Shown: positions 9,721 through 20,640 of the stretch, one piece after another
Position numbering within the stretch: the stretch's first letter is position 1
Layout: the number at the start of each line of letters is the position of its first letter
NCBI GenBank assembly: GCA_949316235.1
Contig: OX438754.1
Location: 434,001-498,000 of the forward strand
DNA length: 64,000 bases
From: Oegoconia quadripuncta
Lineage: Eukaryota; Arthropoda; Insecta; Lepidoptera; Autostichidae
Reading direction: 5' to 3'
Program-made: the position numbers and the translations under genes
The notes under the pieces: model-generated
What the model was told of the DNA's origin: nothing
Databases searched by the model: none
What the model saw: only the letters and a program-made list of their open reading frames with translations

Positions 9721-10113
9721 TTTTTGTTACATATATTTTTGTTTTTAAGTTTAGGCGTGGCTCTGGACAACGTAGAAATTAAATTAAAATGTAAGAAATA
9801 AGAGGCCCCATCTGTTAGCGCCATCTTTCGAGCCACTTTGAACCACCTTACTAAGCGATCAGAAAATCGCCCACTAGAACTAAAAAAAAAAAAAAAATTA
9901 AAAAAACTAATATTATTAGCATAATAAAGTACAAATAGTTTAAATTTTCCTGTGGCCAGAGAGGAATGGGACAAAGTGAACAATATACCCTGCTAAGATA
10001 CCAATGCTATCCTCTATTGAAAATTATAATAATAAAATAAGGCGTTAATGATAAAAGTGCGAGATGATCATTATAAAATTCAGTGAGTTTGATAAGTACA
10101 TTGTATATAAATA
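9721..10113. other. No gene recognised
   Basis: AT-rich with long A runs (9880-9895); nothing recognisable. Confidence 0.5.
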
Positions 10114-10360
10114 CTAGCTGTCCGCTCACCGCTTCGCCTGCGTTGAATAAATTTATCGCGGAAATTTGTTTATCCCGCGGGAACTACTCATTTTATAAAA
10201 AATATCTTATGTGTCAATCCAAGGTATTTTTTTTTATGATTAACTGGATACGCGTTTGAACACCTACCTACATGCCAAATTTCATCCAAATCTTTTTAAC
10301 CGTTTCGTCGTGATTGATCAACAAACGAACATCCAAATTTCACATTTATAATATTAGTTT
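10114..10360 (-). mobile_element. Lep1-type Helitron, reverse orientation
   Basis: Starts at CTAG (the Helitron 3' terminus in reverse), followed by an imperfect hairpin (CCGCTCACCGCTTCGCCTGCG). Ends with the conserved body TTTCACATTTATAATATTAGT. About 35 bases at 10226-10262 (TTATGATTAACTGGATACGC) match the LINE C 3' end and look like a tiny secondary insertion. Confidence 0.65.
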
Positions 10361-10443
10361 GAAGTTAGATATAATATTAATAATGTTATGTCAATGTACA
10401 TTATAAAATATTAATAGGCACATTATACAGGATGAATTTGAAT
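10311..10443. repeat. Segment duplicated at 54090-54390
   Basis: Near-identical to 54090-54187 joined to 54340-54390, where the second copy is interrupted by about 150 bases. Its right end (CAGGATGAATTTGAATTCGTG) is the left terminus of MITE G. Confidence 0.7.
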
Positions 10444-10639
10444 TCGTGCAATTCCTAACAAACAAATATACAAACAAATCCAAACTTTTGCATATTTCCA
10501 TTTCTTTATTTTCTCGATGACAGATCTAATTTGATAGTTGTAGTGTTGTGACTAAATAAGTAATGATATCGATCGCAGGCAAAGGCCATTTTATGTGCTA
10601 TTCTACTATTCTGTTCTTAGTATCGCGAGTTCAGGGGTT

Positions 10640-10898
10640 TTTAATTTTGTTCTATTATATTTTGAACGACACGACACCTAAACCGAATCTACTGAACCGA
10701 TTGGGATGAGACATGTTTTCCTGTGTAATATAGGCTGTTTTATGATGTTACATTAAACAGGGGCTTAGCAATGGGAGAAAAACTTTGTCATGTCAGTGGC
10801 ATCGGTAATGTAATCACTTTAAGAAAGAGGGACTGAGGAATATCTTTTATTTATATTATATGCAGCCTGAATAACACCAGGAACAGGTCAGCTAGTAT
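10640..10898 (+). mobile_element. Diverged Helitron-like fragment
   Basis: ACTGAACCGATTGGGATGAGA and TGTGTAATATAGGCTG resemble the Lep1 body; it ends GGTCAGCTAGTATAAA, with CTAG at the expected 3' end. Heavily diverged. Confidence 0.4.
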
Positions 10899-11684
10899 AA
10901 AATATATGTATATACAATATCGATACAATATAGATATTTCTATCATAACATCACTATTCATATTGCCATAGAAAGTAACTTTATTAAAATGTTGGTTATT
11001 TATCGTACTTTAAAAAAAAAATACTGCATTTATGGACTCAATTTGTCTTGGATGAATATTATATGGGATAAAGGAACAAAATTAGGCAGTTGTCGTATTT
11101 TTTATACCTCGCATTTAAAAGTTAATTTTTGCGTAAAATGCGCAGTTACATTCTACAGCAGCTGTCATCGAGAAAATAAAGAAATGGAAATAGTATAGTC
11201 AGATTACACAGACTAGAAAAATATATAGGTACAAGGACAAAACCGAACTTAAAATATACAATAGGCGAGCCTATCTCTTAGAGAATTAAGTTTTACTCAA
11301 ATTAGTTGTGAATGTGAACTGACAACTCAGTTCACGAACTGTCATTGTATCAAATGCCGAAATGTGTGATGAAACCTGCACCAATTATGACAGAACAATG
11401 ATTAAAAGAAACATGGAGCATATTTTTATTTATTTATATGTCGGAGATGGTGGTTTCGGGTGGTGGGCGTTGCTAGCGACCGGGACGATGCCAGTCGCGT
11501 GGTAAAGTGTGGCTCGGGCAAAGGCGATACTATTGCAAGCTACTATAGGAAATCGACAAAGTATTCACATTCGATTATGACCATGAAACCTGAGTTGATT
11601 TCTGTTGAATAGAAAACATTTGCACGCCCCTCATGCCATACAACTTGGCCCCCGCGTGCAGTCTGTGGAATTCAACTGGACCTG
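10899..11684. other. No gene recognised
   Basis: A 69-codon frame at 10989-11198 has no recognisable motif. The rest is AT-rich apart from a G+C-richer patch at 11445-11525. Confidence 0.5.
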
Positions 11685-12762
11685 AGGATCTATTACGTAA
11701 GTCAATCGATGAGTCCATCGTAAACGATTATTACGATCATCGACGTCAAACTCGCGAAATCTTATTACGCATTTCAAACGATTACGAATGCGAGTGTCAT
11801 CGATACGATTGACGATGAATGAATGATCTCTCATACAAAAGTAATGACATCGGCATTACCTATGCACATCGTATACGATTCAAACGTTAACGATAAAGGT
11901 GAGTCGGGGTTTACCCCAATCGTATTCGTATTCACTATAGGTACTAAGAATTCTTGTGATTCTTTTGTTATTGCAAAAAAATATTATTTCAAAAACGTGT
12001 TTTACGTTTATTAGTTAGGCTAGTGCTCCTACTAATAATTTGTAGAACAAATACCTTTTCCAAAAAGTGAATATTTCGACAAATAACCTCCTATTATAAC
12101 ATTATTTTTATTACATGATGATGTATGAGTCATGTAAATGATCGAAGCATGTATCAAACAATATTTTTAATGGTTCCTACGTAATTTTCCAGAAATTTCT
12201 CCGAAATGATAATTAAAGAAGTACAATATTGTTTCATGTAAAATGTTGTTTAATGTTTTATTTTAACTTAAAAACTTGTTGTTCTTATTACGTAAAAAAT
12301 GTAGTAAAATGTAGTAACACGATTAGCAATAAAAATACTATGGGTTCTTTTACAAATTTTATTGGCCTTGATTCCCCGATAAATTCCCGATTAAAATTAT
12401 TCCTCACTCTCTATTTTCCCACGAATCGAGGAATTATTTCGTAATTGGCAGCACTGCATGTACAAATTTGGTAGGTTAGAAATTATGTAATGCAAAAATA
12501 GAGTGAGATAACGTTATTCTGGGTATAAGGGCATCCCTTTCTATTGCGCTCTTTTAGCCCAAAGTGTTAACGAAAAAAGCTAGTGCTAGCGCCGTCTAGT
12601 GTCGAGTAGCAATACTTTTGGACAATTCCAATATCATTCATTCATTGTATACGAGTGTCAAACGACGACATACGTAATGCAGTAACTTTTATACGAGTGG
12701 TCGATGATCGTAAACGATGGCCGATGGCCGATTGAAACGTTTAAATTTACGTAATAGGCCCT
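11685..12762. mobile_element. Putative non-autonomous TIR transposon
   Basis: The left end GGATCTATTACGTAA (11686-11700) is the inverse of TTACGTAATAGGCCC (12747-12761). Similarity continues about 130 bases inward, with shared motifs such as ATCGTAAACGAT and ATCATCGAC in opposite orientation. The interior has no long frame. The superfamily cannot be assigned because target-site duplication is unclear. Confidence 0.5.
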
Positions 12763-12824
12763 CTGGTCTTCAATTCCTCCTTGCTCAAATCCCATGATCA
12801 ACTTCTTATTAGCTAACGACTCAC

Positions 12825-12980
12825 CGGATTCTTCCAAGCGTCGGTGATAATAATCAAATCACTCACAGTTGTTGATGTGTTCAGTGGAGCGCCGACTCCT
12901 TTGAAGGCTGGTAGCAAAGTCCCTATCATTTCGATGTGCGTATTAACGTCGTCACCGCGCCATTTCCGGCGATACCAGCG
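12825..12980 (-). CDS. Putative internal exon, unrecognised
   Basis: A 52-codon stop-free segment bounded by a possible acceptor (CTGGTAG) and a good donor (AATCCG followed by GTGAGTC). The peptide starts RWYRRKWRGD and ends TDAWKNP. I do not recognise it. The polypyrimidine tract is weak and no partner exon is evident, so it may be chance. Confidence 0.2.
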
Positions 12981-13134
12981 CTACCAGGTTTACTACCCAT
13001 TAACCGCGTATTATGATAGTCAGTTGACCGTTTGAATAATGAATTCTATCGCTAATTTATCGCTATCTGCGACATATATAAAAATATTTTGGACACTTAC
13101 ACCAATCAACTAGTTCCAAACTAAACCAAGATTG

Positions 13135-13212
13135 TATTAGGATACTGGATAACCGATAAACATACATGACTAGGGAATAAAAGTTTGTATTCACCACACA
13201 AATATTTACCTA
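13135..13212 (-). repeat. SINE-2 fragment
   Basis: GGGAATAAAAGTTTGTATTC and the flanking GGATAACCGATAAACATACA are diverged SINE-2 body in reverse (compare 47780-47985). Confidence 0.5.
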
Positions 13213-13756
13213 TAATACCTATATAAATAGAAAAAAAAAAAAAAAAAAACCTCTTGGGGGGTGGGGCTGTGTAGACTGCGTCACAGGCTTTAAGAACTTT
13301 AGAGACAATCTACATTATAAATTGAAAGGTTTAAGACCCCAAGCGATTAAGTAAGGTAACACATAATGTTGGTGACTGGCAGCTTCACCAGCTACAGTTA
13401 ACACTGTGCATTTTATTTTCCGCGGACTACGCATTCTACTTTTTTGTACAGACTCTACAAATTAACACTAAAACGCGTTAGTCTCGACACACACACACCA
13501 CTCTACAATTGCCAATTATAAGCAGGCAAATGACCTTACAATAGGCAGAGCAACATCAAGAACTCCACGACGCAGAAGCTCTGCCCAGCACGAGATAGAT
13601 CGCCGCCCAACTTACCTGGCTGAATAACTACTTGGATCACCGTCGCTGCTGGGTTTCACTTCTCTGCAACATCAACTCTATACACGTCTACTACCAACAT
13701 CCAACTTCGGTCCGGAACCACGCACCAGACCAGACCATACATATATTGTATATGTA
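13213..13756. other. No gene recognised
   Basis: An A run at 13232-13250 is followed by mixed sequence. 13550-13650 is G+C richer but has no supported frame. Confidence 0.45.
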
Positions 13757-13758
13757 TA

Positions 13759-14583
13759 CAGGGCGTCCCAAAGTTATGGGACATGAAGGGGAAGTACCTT
13801 AAATATCGTAGATAGTGAATTTTGCTCAAAGAAGACTTTATGTTATTTTTAAAAGTTAGTAATTCTGCATTCATAGATTTTCTAAAAATTATTTGCTTCG
13901 GCTGGGAATCGAACCGACTCAAATGTGAAAAAAAAAACACCCTACTTTTATGATGCCAATCGAAAGAATAGCTAAAAAATAATAACTCTGCCTAAGTAAC
14001 ATAGTATTTTAAAAGAAAGGAACAACGTGAAATTAATCATTTTAATCAAATAAAAAACATACATGAAACTGCCGTAGTCAATTAAGTAGGTATTTTTTTG
14101 TAAATTAATTAATTAAATGCTCAAAATGTGATCCCTCTTGTTATCATTTCATCTACACGTGCACTTATAATAAGGAAAACTATGTTAGTACCTATTTTAT
14201 GAAGTGGGTACTTATTTACGAATAATCAATGCTATCTTTGGAATGATAATATCGCTACTTTTCGAACGTCGTCGGCAATAAATAACTTTCTTGAAATTTG
14301 ACTCAATCATTTTATGTTGTTCCTTTCTTTTAAAATACTATGTTACTTAGGCAGAGTTATTATTTTTTAGCTATTCTTTCGATTGGCATCATAAAAGTAG
14401 GGTGTTTTTTTTTTCACATTTAAGTCGGTTCGATTCCCAGCCGAAGCAAGTAATTTTTAGAAAATCTATGAATGCAGAATTACTAACTTTTAAAAATAAC
14501 ATAAAGTCTTCTTTGAGCAAAATTCACTATCTACAATATTTAAGGTACTTCCCCTTCATGTCCCATAACTTTGGGACGCCCTG
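13759..14583. mobile_element. MITE T, 825 bp with 268-bp TIRs (mariner-type)
   Basis: Two nearly identical 268-base arms (13759-14026 and 14316-14583) face each other, with termini CAGGGCGTCCC and GGGACGCCCTG flanked by TA on both sides, as in Tc1/mariner insertions. The interior 14140-14315 is the reverse complement of 26275-26448 in the larger element at 26007. On the minus strand 14140-14105 encodes a short in-frame tail containing SHFEHLIN and a stop, resembling the C-terminus of mariner-type transposases (HFEHL). Confidence 0.9.
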
Positions 14584-14825
14584 TATATAATAATTTATCC
14601 CTTATATTTTACACTATCATTACATGTAAGTTGATGTTCATATCTAACGTATGTATGTTTATATCCATTGTTTGGTATCTATTTTCTAAATCATTTGTGC
14701 ACAAACCTACTTGCTTTTATCCCGTTCTACTTTTTTCTCTACCCAGAGGTTGTCTGGTAGAAATCGCTTAATAGCGATAAGACCGCCTGGTTGTACAATT
14801 ATTATTTTATTTGAAGCTATATTTG

Positions 14826-15130
14826 AAATCAAATCAAAATATTTTATTTCATAGGATAAAATTATCACTTGAAAACGTCACTATTAATATTAATATTAAA
14901 TTATATTTTAAATTTACTGCTCATTCACAAAGCTGACTCCCCAGAGAAAAACGAGCAAGAAATTCTAGGGTTGCTCTTTTAAACAGAACAGAACAGCTAT
15001 GTCCATGCTTGCTTATCATTCAAATAGTCAGTGATTTTATAATAGCCTTTTGTTAATAATTTCTGTTTTATGACTGCTTTAAATTTATTTAAAGGTAAAT
15101 TTTGAATGTTTACTGGAACCTTATTATAAA
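14826..15130 (-). pseudogene. LINE J1 3' end
   Basis: Runs in reverse from a TTTGA-repeat tail (AAATCAAATCAAAATATTTT) through the 3' UTR landmark CCCCAGAGAAAAACGAGC to the C-terminal coding remnant around 15050-15130 (compare 42650-42740). Frames are disrupted. Confidence 0.7.
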
Positions 15131-15275
15131 AAAGTATTTAAGAAGTGTATTGTAGAATTTTGTACAATAAAGTGTACTTGATTGATTGTGTGCAGAATGC
15201 AGTTATAAAGCCCCCTTCAGTTCAGATCCTTGGGTTTTATTGTAGTTAGTTTAGTCGGAGATCCTTAAGAACAGA

Positions 15276-15605
15276 CCGCTGCCATGGCTCAATGTAAACA
15301 ACATTGGGTTTACGATTCGGAGGTCGCGGGATCGATCCCCAGCGGGGTACATCTTTAAGTAATCGGTTTGGTTGGTGGTCGGGCATTTTAAATGTCCGCC
15401 TGGCTAGCTACCACCATCTTATCTAAATCTGCCGCCAAACAGCAATGTTAATAGCATTGTTGTGTTCCGGTTGTCAGAGATAAGATAGCCAGTCCCAATG
15501 TGTTGGGGTTTCCGGGTCAGTACGCTTCCACCTTCGACCTCATCATCACTTAACATCAGGTGTGATTGAGGTCAAATTCGACCAGTCGTGCATAAAAAAA
15601 AAAAA
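15276..15605 (+). repeat. SINE-1, full length
   Basis: Head with A box (TGGCTCAATGTAA) and B box (GATCGATCCCCAGC), SINE-1 body, then an A-rich tail at 15592-15605. Confidence 0.88.
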
Positions 15606-15679
15606 TCTCCATTTACACGTAAGGTCATGATAATGTATCGTAATAAAAAAATAAAATAAGTATATCATACAGATAAACC

Positions 15680-16200
15680 AAACGCACTGTGATAAGAGCT
15701 AAATATCTTTGAAACGGCTTTACCGATTTCCATCAAACACGACTAAAAACGATCTCGCAAACACCAGCTTTCGAAAATAAAATATATAGTTTTTAAACCG
15801 TTTCAGTCGTTTCAAAATTTTCCATCAAACGTGGTTAAGAACCTATTCCAGAGTTTAATCTTAAAATATAAAAAAATATTCCAAAAACCCCGAAATACAC
15901 CAAAAATCTATGTTTAATTAATTGTGCCCGCCCACAACCGACTTTTTGTAGGACCGATAATCGGGCCGATTTTTTCGTCAATACTTTTATCATCGATATT
16001 AACCGTTTTTTTTTTGTAAGAAGTGGGCGTTGAAACATTGCAATCAGTACGTTCCATTTTTCTCCAACAAAAAATCGGTCACCGATTGTCGGCCGTGGGC
16101 TTAAAGCTAAATACCTTCGAAATGGCTTAACTGATTTTCATCATACAAGGCTAAGAACCTGTCCCCTCGTTTAGTCTTTAATATCGAATACCGCACTGAA
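15680..16200 (+). repeat. Degenerate Helitron-like repeats with a small TIR insertion
   Basis: Recurrent phrases such as CGATTTCCATCAAACACG and CTGATTTTCATCATAC resemble the Lep1 body. At about 15925-16101 a roughly 175-bp unit has ends GCCCACAACCGAC (left) and GTCGGCCGTGGGC (right), approximate inverses, suggesting a small MITE inside this repeat. Confidence 0.4.
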
Positions 16201-16506
16201 AGTCAACGGACAAAGTCTGGACACACTCAACTCAGTCATACACTTAACAACCGTCGTTTTTCTCCGGTGGTTAAAATACACTTGCACATAATAAATAAAC
16301 ATAAATATAAGAAAATAACTAACACAAAACAGTATAAACAATGTTATTTATTAATAATTAACTAATAAGTGGATATAATTTTTATATCTATCTATTAATT
16401 CAGTTTAATGTTTGCACTTGATAAAAGTATTACGGTTGCAGAATGACTCGTGAACAGTGATGGATGGACATTTTGAGATTACAGTAAAGCTCCGCACAGA
16501 CATTAC

Positions 16507-16562
16507 GGGCGGCGGCGGCGGCGGCGGCGGCGGCGGCCGGCGGTAGCGGCGGCGGCGGGGCG
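16507..16562. repeat. CGG-repeat microsatellite
   Basis: About 17 imperfect CGG units in otherwise AT-rich DNA. Confidence 0.9.
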
Positions 16563-17481
16563 GTCAGCGGTTATTCGTTGATCATTTTTGACCAAAAAAA
16601 CCAATGCTAATAAAACTGTTTTCGATACGCATATTCAAGTTTAAAAAAGGCGATACACCCCAATTAAATAAAATATTTTTTTCTTTCTTTTTTTCAATTA
16701 AATCATATATTTTGTAATCAATATGGCTAGAAAAATTTAAATAGAAAAGATTGTTGCGATTTCACTTACTGTTATGTTTCCACTTGTAGTGTTTATCATT
16801 CCTTAATTAGAAAAATAATGAAAATGAAAATATAAAACCATATTTTTATAGACCGAATCGATGCCATGTCATCGATGATGTTAGAGGTATATAATAAATA
16901 ACCTTATATGTCTAAAAAGTATGTAGAATTTTCTAAAATTGATAATCTAGAAAAAATCCCCGAGAATACAAGCGGTTAAAACAAAACGGCCGAACCGATT
17001 TTGGTAAAAGATGTCTAAGAACCACCGCTAGCTAGAAAACCTGCTTAGAATAAAAAAAAAACGGTTGAGAGTTACGATGCCTCAGACAAACACACACACA
17101 GATAGCGGTCAATCTTACAACACCCCTCTTTTTGGGTCGGGGGTCCAGCAGGCCGATGAGATTAATCGTTTGGCCACTTTCTCCAGTAGGTAGAGTGTGT
17201 AGAGCTGGTGAATACATCGTTCAAGGTAGAACAACGAGGAGTCAACTTTGAATAATTGCAAACCCGCAGCAATTTTCTATTAACAATTTACCGGAATGGT
17301 AAATTTTTTTTTCGAATTACCAGTAAATTCTTAGCAGCTTATTAATGTTGTTAAACAATCATGTATTTTAAGTAAAGTATACTCAATTCAGTTCACATCA
17401 GTACCGTGCCCTCCATATAGGCAAAAAGGCAGTGCCAACCCTAGAAAATTGTAAGCGTTCCTCGAAATGCATTATCAATTT
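16563..17481. other. No gene recognised
   Basis: Mostly AT-rich. 17090-17240 is less AT-rich (TTTGGGTCGGGGGTCC) but no frame or repeat family is recognised. Confidence 0.45.
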
Positions 17482-17817
17482 AACCGCCTCCGTGGCTTAA
17501 TGTAAACAACATTGGGTTTACGATTCGGAGGTCGCGGGTTCGATCCCCAGCGGGGTACATGTTTAAGTACTCGATTTGGTTGGTGGTAGGGCATTTTAAA
17601 ATGTCTGCCTGGCTAGCTACCACCATCTTATCTAAATCTGCCGTCAAGCAGCAATGTTAATAGCATTGTTATATGTCGGTTGTCAGAGATAAGATAGCCA
17701 GTACCCAGCTGTGTTAGGGTTTCCGGGTCAGTACGCTTCCACCTTTGACCTCATCTTCACTTAACATCGGGTGTGATTGAGGTCAAGTACAAACCCGTCT
17801 TGAATTAAAAAAAAAAA
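17482..17817 (+). repeat. SINE-1, full length
   Basis: Starts CCGCCTCCGTGGCTTAATG, has B box GGTTCGATCCC and ends in an A run after CGTCTTGAATT. One of the best-preserved copies. Confidence 0.9.
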
Positions 17818-18500
17818 CCATAGAAAATTATCAAGATAGCTGATTCATACTGATGTTAACAGAAATATTCTAAACAGTTACGAGTATTGTTATAAGAGTA
17901 AGTTATTATTTTGTAGTTGTATTTTTTCTCATTTAATAGCAAATTTTATCATTCTGCCAACGCTGTATACGCCGCTGGTTCACAGCATGATTGCTTTTTT
18001 CGGTGTAAATGTTGCCAAACATTGCAAATATGAATCAAGATAATGATGCTAAATATGAATTGCTAATGCGGCCTTTAAACCGCTTTTGTCTGTGAGACGC
18101 TTTATACCTCCAATGCCAAAATTAAATATAATTGGATATTCTCCCGCGATTCTCGTTTAAATTAATGCCTGCTTTATTCAGGGTTTATTGTTACTGATTG
18201 ATAATTAACATTATATTGTGAATGATTTATCAATATTATGTAGGTAAGTATCGTTATACAGTAACCCTCTTATTCATAAAAATTTACGAACGCTTTAGAC
18301 CCATATCTATCCTTTCCACACTATCTAAGCTTTTATAACTAACTAAATACCTACACTATACCTAAAGCAAACTCCTGATCCGTTAGAAAATATTTTATAC
18401 AATATCACTAATAGGTACTCTGTCTATGTACAAAAATCGGGGCCTCTTTTTTTGAACTGAAACGTGGTCTGTGAGCCTATGGGCATCATAAGAAGGCTCA
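17818..18500. other. No gene recognised
   Basis: AT-rich intergenic-type sequence, nothing supported. Confidence 0.5.
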
Positions 18501-18609
18501 AGGTCACCCAAAGGGTATTGTATTGTATTGTATGTGTATGTGGCTGTTGCAGGTCAACGGAGACCTGTATCACTGCGACCGTTGCCGATCTATTGTGATC
18601 GCCACTAAC

Positions 18610-19980
18610 CTACAGTTCGTTGCTCAGGTTTGCCTCTTTGAGGAATTGGATAATTTTCCTGGCACCGATGGTTTTTATCTCATCCGGGTGTAATAAGTGG
18701 CTGCCCAGGTAGATATTGCGTTTACGCATTAGCGGGCCACATTCACACAGCAGATGTGCAGGTGTTTCCTCTGCGAGGAGGCAAAATCTGCACATTCCTG
18801 TTTCTCGGAGCCCTATGTTGAGCATGTGTTTGCTCAGACAGCAGTGGCCCGTTAGTGCCCTTGTGAGAATGCGTAAATTGTTCCTACTGAGTGCCAGCGC
18901 TTCGCCGGCCGCCTTCTTGTTGAAGGCTTTGATTAGTGATTTGGAGTGTGTTAAACCTGGCGTGTTCGTCCAGAGTTTAAGAGCTGCTAGGGTGCACCGG
19001 TTCCTTAGGGTAAAACGAATTAGGCTTTTTGAGATGCCGCAGAAAGGCTCAGGGCCGTACTGGGATCCGCTAGCCCCCAATTTCGCTAGTTCGTCGGCTT
19101 TTTCGTTGCCTTCGATGCCTGCGTGCCCCGGGACCCAACGAAGAAAGACCCTGTTTGTTTTGCACAGGGTATTTAAAGTAAGCCTGCAGTTTTCAACCAG
19201 CCTTGAGACAATTTTGTCTGAGTCTAGGGCCAAAAGAGCCGCCTGGCTATCTGAGTGGATGTAGATGGTATGGTTGACGTAGCGTTTGTGTAGAATGATT
19301 TCCGCACACTCTAATATGGCGTATACCTCTGCTTGGAATATGGAGGCATGTTTCCCAAGATTAGTACTGGTTTTGAATCTAGGCTGCTCTCCATATACTC
19401 CACAGCCAACGTCACTACCTGACTTAGAGCCATCGGTGTACCATTTTAGGCTCCCGGGTTTCCAAGTAATTCGTTCGGTTAACCAGTCCTCTCTATGAGG
19501 AATTTCTACTGTGAATAGCCTGCAGAATTCGTACTTAGGAATCATGGCGTCGGTCACCATGCCTAGAATTCGGTCCTCCAGTACCGAGCTTTGGAGAGTT
19601 CTCAGTGACTGGGAGAGCCAGTTCTTCCTCGAATGGTTCAATACTCTTAGCATGCTAGCACCGACTTCGCTCTTGATGAAGAGGTGTAGGGGTGGAAGGT
19701 CGAGCAATGCGTTTAGAGCTGCTCCCGGTGAGGTCGACATGGCTCCCGTGGCTATTAAACAAGCAGTTCTTTGTAGACTGTTAAGTTTAGAGATTGCAGT
19801 CGTCTGGGTGGTCTTGCTGTGCCAAAGGGTAATGGAGAGAGCTATGCTCGCAGTTTCCCCGACGACCGTTGGGGTGGAAAGGTTCTCGAGTGGTGACCAC
19901 GCACCGGAAGACGCAAGCGTCCACGAGGTGGACCAACGATTTGATAAAGATCGCGGGAAGGCGCTGGAAACGGGCAGCAC
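18610..19980 (-). CDS. 5'-truncated LINE ORF2 end with intact RNase H domain
   Basis: 456 codons without a stop. The first 55 or so come from the adjacent dispersed repeat in a fortuitous frame; true element sequence begins near 19815 (TTAISKLNSLQRTACL). Residues 60-110 match the post-RT region (GAALNALLDLPPLHLFIK). An RNase H domain spans about 175-300: YTDGSK, QAEVYAILE, IHSDSQAAL, GNEKADELAK, so the D-E-D-D residues are all visible. The C-terminus carries CX2CX8HX4C (CRFC to HLLCEC). RNase H removes template RNA. The RT catalytic domain is missing, so it cannot mobilise itself. The architecture fits RNase H-bearing clades (I/R1/LOA group). A tract TATTGTATTGTATTGTAT at 18512-18530 may be the 3' tail. 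Confidence 0.8.
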   Translation of the reverse strand: MLPVSSAFPRSLSNRWSTSWTLASSGAWSPLENLSTPTVVGETASIALSITLWHSKTTQTTAISKLNSLQRTACLIATGAMSTSPGAALNALLDLPPLHLFIKSEVGASMLRVLNHSRKNWLSQSLRTLQSSVLEDRILGMVTDAMIPKYEFCRLFTVEIPHREDWLTERITWKPGSLKWYTDGSKSGSDVGCGVYGEQPRFKTSTNLGKHASIFQAEVYAILECAEIILHKRYVNHTIYIHSDSQAALLALDSDKIVSRLVENCRLTLNTLCKTNRVFLRWVPGHAGIEGNEKADELAKLGASGSQYGPEPFCGISKSLIRFTLRNRCTLAALKLWTNTPGLTHSKSLIKAFNKKAAGEALALSRNNLRILTRALTGHCCLSKHMLNIGLRETGMCRFCLLAEETPAHLLCECGPLMRKRNIYLGSHLLHPDEIKTIGARKIIQFLKEANLSNEL

Positions 19981-20065
19981 TGGACCGATAGTTGTGGAGA
20001 TCTTTGGGGGAGGCCTTTCTCCAGCAGTGGACGTCTTTCGGCTGAAGATGATGATTTATAAAACC
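19815..20065 (-). repeat. Lepidopteran dispersed repeat (GACGTCCACTGCTGGA type)
   Basis: On the minus strand it reads GACGTCCACTGCTGGA, then AAAGGCCTCCCCCAAAGATC and ends near CTCTCCATTACCCTTTGG. I recognise this as a very common moth and butterfly repeat. It abuts the truncated LINE at 19815. Confidence 0.65.
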
Positions 20066-20184
20066 GAAGAAAGACTATTATTATCCAAATACACGAAACA
20101 ACTAAGTTAAAAGCGAAACAGCTTAACTGATTTTCATCAACCATGGCTAGTAATCTGTCCCCTCATTTAGTCATCAGTCAAAGT

Positions 20185-20535
20185 CATGCCAGTCAAGTTC
20201 AGCCAAGTACCGAGTGGCTGCACTCCATTCGGTGGAACGACGTGCCAAAAGACTCATTGGCAACCATTCGATCACTGCTAAATTGCAGAGCCTCGAAAAC
20301 CGTCGCAAGGTCTCCTGTCTCTCAGTCTTTTACAGGATGCACTTCGGTGAGCGTGCGTTTTGAATTACATAATCTTATTCCACCAGACTAGGGACTACTA
20401 GGCGTGGAGAGGGATTCCACCAACAATCGTACTAAGCGGTTCGAGTCTTCATCATGCGAACAGCTAAGGCATGGAACCCCCTTCCGGCGTCAGTCAGTTA
20501 GGCAGTCAATCTTTCCTGAATCCTACATTCTACAT
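20185..20535 (+). pseudogene. LINE C fragment (RT C-terminal region)
   Basis: Nucleotide match to the 32008-32800 copy in the opposite orientation: GTGGAACGACGTGCCAAAAG, CAGAGCCTCGAAAACCGTCG, TCTTTTACAGGATGCACTTC. Frame broken by stops and shifts; truncated at both ends. Confidence 0.75.
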
Positions 20536-20539
20536 TTAT

Positions 20540-20640
20540 GTATCAATGTTTATCCGTTATCTAGTATCCACAGTACATCCTTTGTTTAGTTTGGGACTAG
20601 ATGATTGGTGTAAGTGTCCGAGATATTGATTGATTGATGT
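20540..20640 (+). repeat. SINE-2 3' part
   Basis: GTTTATCCGTTATCTAGTAT and TTTGGGACTAGATGATTGG match the SINE-2 variant at 47780-47985. It abuts the LINE C fragment. Confidence 0.6.

Noticed and set aside
18716..19264. 182-codon plus-strand frame
   Set aside because: Antisense shadow of the RNase H domain.
19511..20110. 199-codon plus-strand frame opposite the RNase H frame
   Set aside because: Antisense to the RNase H coding sequence and the dispersed repeat; no motif of its own.
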